Of a stretch of DNA of 64,000 bases, positions 61,201 to 64,000 are shown piece by piece. Positions within the stretch are counted from its first letter, which is position 1; the number at the start of each line of letters is the position of its first letter. Made by a program: the position numbers and the translations under genes. The DNA lies in the NCBI GenBank assembly GCA_964516925.1, contig CAZEXL010000001.1:1-64000 (forward strand), read 5' to 3'. The stretch comes from CAG-552 sp964516925. Its GTDB lineage: Bacteria; Bacillota; Clostridia; Christensenellales; Pumilibacteraceae. The notes under the pieces were generated by a model. That model did no database searches, was not told the DNA's origin, and worked only from the letters and a program-made list of their open reading frames with translations.

Positions 61201-62487
61201 TACCGGGAAAACGATCATGGCTTTGGTGCCGTCATTAACTTCTGCTCTGGGCATAAATCTTCTAGCGAAAAACTTAACGTTTATACTGCTTATAAACGCT
61301 AGTACTAAGGCGAATGAAATCGGAATAAAAACGCTAGCAGCCAAAACTTTATATTGCGGCGAAATCATATAAACCGTTATGCAGTTACTTATCGTATATC
61401 CAATCAACACCAAAGCGTATAAGGCAAAAACCGCTTTGCCGAACGGTTGTGGCAAAATATAATACGCGATATCCTTTTCATTCTTCTTTGCGCTGTTTAT
61501 CGCTTCTCCGGCAATTGCAATTTCACTAAGCTTTTTGCGCTTGGCTTTTGAAGATATGATTTGCAAATATATGAATTTAGTTTGCGTAGTGCATTTTTTA
61601 TACGAAGTTTTAGAGTTTTCCATATACTCGTTAAGCGAGCTTAGCGATAGCAAAAATTCATCGCTTAATGAAGGTGCAAGCTTATGCAGAGTTGTAACGG
61701 CGCTGCTTACCGCCCCCGTATATCTCGCACAAGCAGACAAAAAATTATCCGCCTTCTTATACGCGCTTAGACCGTTTAACGCGCAAACGTCGTCGTACTT
61801 TTTTAAAAGACCTCCGTCAGCATATTTTACGAAAGCGTACGAGTAGCTATTGTATTTTATATATTCTAATCTTATCTTGCCCGCATTAATATCTTTAATT
61901 GCGCAATTAAATTTATCGTTTATAACTACGGACCTCGAACAAAATATCGCAACATATTCTATCAGCGCTAAATTTATAGCCGACGGTAACATTTCGATTT
62001 CGTCGAATCGTAGTGGTAAAATCTTATTAAATGCGTCTACGCACTTTTTTATAAGTTTGTTCGTGATCACACCGCCGCTGCCTTTTACGATGTATTGGGC
62101 AAGCAAGTACACTCTGGGCGCGTCTTTATAGCCCGGCAATCTATTATATTCGGGTATTAATTTTCTTTGATCGGCAATACTTTCGGTAAGTTTATAATAA
62201 TTATCGTATATCCACTTTTCAAAATCAAGGCATTTTTTATATCCGACTTTTTTACTAATTGCTTTATAAGCTTTTTTAAGCGACGTGGCAATTAAACCGA
62301 TCGACATACGTGATTTTGTCGTTACAGAAGCCATATTTGTCGCCAAATCGGTTATTTCTATTGTTAACTCATTCTCACTAAGCACTCCGCTTAACGTCAT
62401 ATTCGGCGTTTCTAGCGGATTTAGAATTGCGTAAACTACAATAACGGCAATTGCAAACAGAACAAATCCTAAAATAAAATATAACAT
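55228..62487 (-). CDS. Giant cyclic beta-1,2-glucan synthase-like protein (GT84-GH94)
   Basis: 2419 residues, like NdvB/Cgs-type synthases (about 2800). An N-terminal membrane helix and helical region come first, then membrane helices around 360-410 and 740-880 flanking the glycosyltransferase (DYVITLDGDTMINCAYELV; HDFVEGAVAGCG; YLKRNLRWLRGDYQLLPFL). A glycoamylase-like domain follows (about 900-1270, APRTSPTDIAFMIVALVSAR), then two beta-sandwich/GH94 units ending with the phosphorylase core (QAGGAIGFRDQLQDCLSVLY, GGGDWNDGMDNVG). It likely makes and cyclises a beta-glucan at the membrane. Linkage is inferred from the family. AAGGAA precedes the ATG. It starts its own transcript. Confidence 0.9.
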   Translation of the reverse strand: MLYFILGFVLFAIAVIVVYAILNPLETPNMTLSGVLSENELTIEITDLATNMASVTTKSRMSIGLIATSLKKAYKAISKKVGYKKCLDFEKWIYDNYYKLTESIADQRKLIPEYNRLPGYKDAPRVYLLAQYIVKGSGGVITNKLIKKCVDAFNKILPLRFDEIEMLPSAINLALIEYVAIFCSRSVVINDKFNCAIKDINAGKIRLEYIKYNSYSYAFVKYADGGLLKKYDDVCALNGLSAYKKADNFLSACARYTGAVSSAVTTLHKLAPSLSDEFLLSLSSLNEYMENSKTSYKKCTTQTKFIYLQIISSKAKRKKLSEIAIAGEAINSAKKNEKDIAYYILPQPFGKAVFALYALVLIGYTISNCITVYMISPQYKVLAASVFIPISFALVLAFISSINVKFFARRFMPRAEVNDGTKAMIVFPVLVFNEKEVDEMIDNLLTVSFANTDKIFSYGLLLDLPATKEVELSNDEIKIVRRAKERFSALDDRFNLFIRKRTKVRGENTFQGWEKKRGAILELNNLIMTDINSSFDIIYGNSYHVDYVITLDGDTMINCAYELVQIMEHPYNANKAVAGINVNSHPLMLKTNFANIMSGSVGLSGYVNYIPDVNYDLFGSGNYTGKGIYRVKEFSKKVGDVFMDNRVLSHDFVEGAVAGCGNSGEGGLDYYPKTFSSYLKRNLRWLRGDYQLLPFLLRHIKNSRGKKINNPISAVAKLHIICNLILGIVPIASMILLIVGLFSSEPVVLFAIAFSLNLFSVLSSLRTVFSDIKSTGRELLRQLLLMSCLPVVAYNYCKAILITVYRLIVKKNLLEWNVFSHSDGNVSFAPNFLFALIFIFAAGFVNPQNFIIAVLFVVGIPYAYYLGKSNRNERNKVSVEAESLLKKVAADTWIYFEKQLTSKNNYLPYDNYQEENEVGYAPRTSPTDIAFMIVALVSARELDFITEKEFLRYSDNVLASIEKADKWRGNVYNWLNIYSLKRLNGYVSSVDSGNLLAALILLRNSLGGDNKKRAEKLIADTDMRAFFDNERGLLRIGYDEDKKQFDSNHYDLLGSEAMLTYLVGIGIGKLKSSCFKNLSRRSVKHKGSSLYSWTGGVFEYMMSGLFFRYPDNGMLLTSAESVLKANVSYAKKHKNPFWGTSESQYSLFDECGNYQYKAFGVPDISLSNERRKAVVSPYASLLFLQYFPNKVSDNIIKMRDCGMFGNGGVYEAYDNGVIKTYMAHHQGMIMASICNYFCQGRISEVFASSDMKAAALHIALNDKLSGKRKCEYNFLPTNEISRSAENGSLPDINLMTNGRYSVLIDACGNGYSYFNGKYVSRHYNFDGGLKLYLNRLGQRIDVQRQTCRYFGGKSEFIYRDDEVEISQQICVMPNIDGELRHISVTNRTSRRIEVTLESYMEVALDELYRDISHKTFSGMFVTTEYNAEFDAAFARRGNLGLFHYFDVLGSYQSNRGEFFGRSHGDDFGRVLDPIVSGKVVLTLEIGETRAINLYNIVGYDYETLKKQVRFTKREGFYEKAISAVGTFARGSGVNLRMNRAASKLIYGANANLLSGDLPLICFETNAISLSIKNKIKMLEKLALWGIKTHVVFVSVGGAYVKEKLNDALRNINTNSCVLSFFDKEIDCEQAKKAIASATDLDIVDLQKYPYCSVQKAKPLTNAILPRIDYAFTLGKGGFLHNGAYALEMLAENLPPRPWCNIISNDRFGTVITESGGGYSYFNNSRENKLTEWSNDPVGDNCSEGVVIFENGLAWSCSVQPNRVKANYQVIHDFGVTEFRSDFNGFYSRQREYIVKNTKYYELTLTSFERADRYVDVMFFVLPVLGDFKFKTERNLVAKLIGGRLLVENIYNGSRFYIGSDRNIYDYVCHKQSYVDKNGLYFNPQKDFGYEFAPAIKTRLYVPPLCSVKVVFYLSADGDVDFTNSEQKISDVKKYYSSLSCLSLSCGNKAINYISKWLPYQVMNSRFWGRTGFYQAGGAIGFRDQLQDCLSVLYVDPELVRSHILNCASHQFEEGDVMHWWHEPRTGVRTKISDDRLFLPYIVVEYIQFTGDEAILRERTCYLENMKIIGKDCYGTPNQTVKTGTILEHCLKAIKASAKLGNNDLVLIGGGDWNDGMDNVGIEGKGTTVWGSMFLYFVIKKFMPYIKNKKPYLQLLNKLKAAIEKTWDGEWYTRAYFDNGDVLGSKTSKECNIDLITQSFAVISGCCDTNRAKTALYSAASRLVDTKNGIIKLLTPPLSDIKAGYISDYPPGVRENGGQYTHGAVWFIMSLFEVGEYEYAYSLLDMINPINHSKTAEDVNIYEVEPYVISGDVYSVPPGKGGWSWYTGAASWYYYLIVRYLFGIIFRGDVVIVEPKMPKSLKTASFTLKKNGITVTFKIENNGDGEWTFCLGERSYNSNEIRLTDNIDGKEITVKRIRRT

Positions 62488-62581
62488 TATAAAAATTCCT
62501 TTAGTCTATTAAAAAACAGACGCTTGCAGATAATAAATAATTGTAACCATTCAGATGACGTTTATGCCGTTAATGCAGAAT

Positions 62582-62610
62582 AAAAAAACGGCCCGCTTAA
62601 TGCGAACCGT
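62582..62610 (-). terminator. Terminator of glyA
   Basis: 9-bp stem ACGGTTCGC / GCGGGCCGT (two G-U pairs) with a 5-nt loop, followed on the minus strand by TTTTTTTATT, 24 nt past the glyA stop. Confidence 0.88.
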
Positions 62611-62634
62611 AAAAATCGTATTTTTATTTAGTTA

Positions 62635-63891
62635 TTAGATGTTGACGTCGTTTGCGTAAAGAGGATATTTTTTGCAAAGCTTCTTTACTTCAGCTCTTAC
62701 GAAGTCCAAAGCTGCTTCCTTTTCTTTAATAACTTTAGCAATGCAGTTACCGATCACTACCATATCTTCTTCCTTCATGCCGCGAGTAGTAACGCTGGGG
62801 GTGCCTACTCTTATACCGCTTGTAACAGTCGGCTTTTGAGGATCGTTGGGAATGGAGTTTTTATTTACGGTAATATTACATTCATCAAGAAGAGTTTCAA
62901 GTTCCTTGCCGGTGATATCGAAGCCGGTAAGCTTAACGAGCATAAGATGGTTATCCGTACCGCCGGAAACGAGACTTACGCCGTTGTCCATAAGCGTCTT
63001 TGCAAGTGCGCGAGCGTTAAGAATAACTTGATGTTGATATTGCTTAAATTCGGGAGTAAGAGCTTCACCGAACGCAACTGCCTTACCTGCAATAACGTGT
63101 TCGAGCGGACCGCCCTGAACGCCCGGGAATATAGCCTTATTTATCTTTTTAGCAATATCCTCGTCATTGCACATAATCATACCGCCTCTGGGACCGCGAA
63201 GAGTCTTGTGAGTCGTGGTAGTAACTACGTGAGCGTACGGGAACGGACTGGGATGTTCGCCTGCAATTACAAGTCCTGCAATGTGAGCAATATCGGTCAT
63301 AAGATATGCGCCGACTTTATCTGCAATTTCACGGAAACGCTTAAAGTCTATCGTACGAGAATATGCGCTTGCCCCTGCAAGGATAAGCTTGGGATGATGT
63401 TCAAGAGCAAGTCTTTCTACTTCCTCGTAGTTTATCGTCTCGGTTTCATCGTCTACGCCGTACGAAACAATATTGTAATTCTTGCCGGAGAAGTTAACCG
63501 GGCTTCCGTGCGAAAGATGTCCGCCGTGCGCAAGGCTCATACTTAAAACAGTATCTCCGATGTTAAGCAATGCAATGAATACGGCAAGGTTTGCAGAAGC
63601 ACCGCTGTGCGGCTGAACGTTTGCGAAATTGCAATTAAAGGCTTTTTTAGCTCTTTCTATAGCAAGCGTTTCAACTTCGTCTACGAACATACATCCGCCG
63701 TAGTAACGTTTTCCGCTATAGCCTTCGGCATACTTGTTAGTAAGATGCGAACCTACCGCCGCCATAACCGTGGGGCTTACGAAGTTTTCACTTGCGATAA
63801 GCTCGATGTTGCCTCTTTGACGGTCAAGTTCTTTAGACATGCTGCCAAAAAGCTCGGGATCTTTCTGCTGAATAAGTTTAAGATCTATCAT
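62635..63891 (-). CDS. glyA: Serine hydroxymethyltransferase
   Basis: 418-residue PLP enzyme converting serine and tetrahydrofolate to glycine and methylene-THF. Motifs: ELIASENFVSPTVM near residue 30, NKYAEGYSGKRYYGG, DIAHIAGLVIAGEHPSP and the PLP lysine in VVTTTTHKTLRGPRGG near 227. Length is the family norm. AGGAG lies before the ATG. It complements serC-serA in serine/one-carbon metabolism, though the genes are 38 kb apart. Codon use is slightly C-rich. Confidence 0.97.
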   Translation of the reverse strand: MIDLKLIQQKDPELFGSMSKELDRQRGNIELIASENFVSPTVMAAVGSHLTNKYAEGYSGKRYYGGCMFVDEVETLAIERAKKAFNCNFANVQPHSGASANLAVFIALLNIGDTVLSMSLAHGGHLSHGSPVNFSGKNYNIVSYGVDDETETINYEEVERLALEHHPKLILAGASAYSRTIDFKRFREIADKVGAYLMTDIAHIAGLVIAGEHPSPFPYAHVVTTTTHKTLRGPRGGMIMCNDEDIAKKINKAIFPGVQGGPLEHVIAGKAVAFGEALTPEFKQYQHQVILNARALAKTLMDNGVSLVSGGTDNHLMLVKLTGFDITGKELETLLDECNITVNKNSIPNDPQKPTVTSGIRVGTPSVTTRGMKEEDMVVIGNCIAKVIKEKEAALDFVRAEVKKLCKKYPLYANDVNI

Positions 63892-63920
63892 TTTAATAAC
63901 TCCTATAAAGTATTTTTATT

Positions 63921-63943
63921 ATGTACGAGGAACCCCCTCACAT
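63921..63943 (-). promoter_or_regulatory. Small stem-loop at the 5' end of glyA mRNA
   Basis: Minus strand: ATGTGAGG pairs with CCTC(GT)ACAT around GGGTT, beginning at the predicted transcription start. Weak by length, but it repeats the arrangement at groESL and hyd. Confidence 0.4.
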
Positions 63944-63946
63944 GAT

Positions 63947-63975
63947 ATTTTACAATGTCCAGACTAAATCGTCAA
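63947..63975 (-). promoter_or_regulatory. Sigma-A promoter of glyA
   Basis: Minus strand: -35 TTGACG (63970-63975), 17-bp spacer, -10 TAAAAT (63947-63952). Confidence 0.82.
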
Positions 63976-64000
63976 GCGTTTTTTGTTGCTTTTCGCCATC

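Noticed and set aside
1..64000. CRISPR array, rRNA operon or complete insertion sequence
   Set aside because: No regularly spaced repeats, no rRNA-like sequence and no transposase were found.

Overview
The window looks like chromosomal DNA of an anaerobic, endospore-forming member of the Clostridia. It carries spoIVA, spoIIGA-sigE, sigG, a ymxH/ylmC-type gene, a SpoVD/FtsI-like PBP, a MurE with the meso-diaminopimelate motif DNPR, an NAD-linked [FeFe] hydrogenase, FeoAB and GroESL. Base composition is fairly low GC. Most genes lie on the minus strand. Genus cannot be read from the sequence.

Layout from left to right. 1-5.7 kb (minus): der-plsY-spoIVA, a polytopic membrane protein and a membrane-anchored degenerate cyclophilin. 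5.7-9.3 kb (minus): a coupled operon nrdR-feoA-feoB-rluA. 9.3-12.2 kb: sporulation control genes, with sigG turned round relative to spoIIGA-sigE. 12.3-17.0 kb (plus): a compact type IV pilus/ComG-like operon (three prepilin-like proteins, prepilin peptidase, platform protein, ATPase) lying between spoIIGA and ftsZ. 17.0-34.4 kb (minus): a division and cell-wall cluster, mraZ-rsmH-ftsL-like-pbp-murE-mraY-murD-ftsW and then murA, ftsQ-ftsA-ftsZ. It is interrupted by plus-strand serC-serA and by an unknown, accessory-looking gene. murF, murG and murC are not present.

34.4-42.6 kb: dCMP deaminase, groES-groEL (plus), then the sua5-ywlE-rpiB operon, two unknown membrane proteins, a CPA2-type antiporter and an SPFH protein. 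42.8-44.0 kb: tRNA-Leu(AAG) followed by the remnant of an integrative element (small orf plus truncated tyrosine recombinase). 44.0-47.1 kb: MATE exporter, PnuC-type transporter with a structured attenuator-like leader, and an acyl-ACP thioesterase. 47.2-51.7 kb: hydrogenase operon hydC-(NuoE-like)-hydB-hydA. 51.9-55.1 kb: SPOR-like membrane protein and an ABC-2 transporter. 55.2-62.5 kb: a 2419-residue cyclic beta-glucan synthase-like protein. 62.6-63.9 kb: glyA.

Regulatory signals are readable. Many genes have sigma-A promoters with exactly 17-bp spacers. Six 10-bp-phased MraZ-box-like repeats precede mraZ, and a sigma-E-like promoter precedes spoIVA. Stem-loops sit at the predicted +1 of groESL, hyd and glyA. 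Several genes (ftsQ, spoIIGA, the first pilin, two membrane proteins) have a -10 hexamer only 5-9 nt before the start codon and no Shine-Dalgarno, which suggests leaderless mRNAs. The most novel-looking pieces are the pilus island inside the ftsZ/spoIIG neighbourhood, the pnuC leader RNA, the leaderless set, and the unknown gene at 24.7-25.3 kb.
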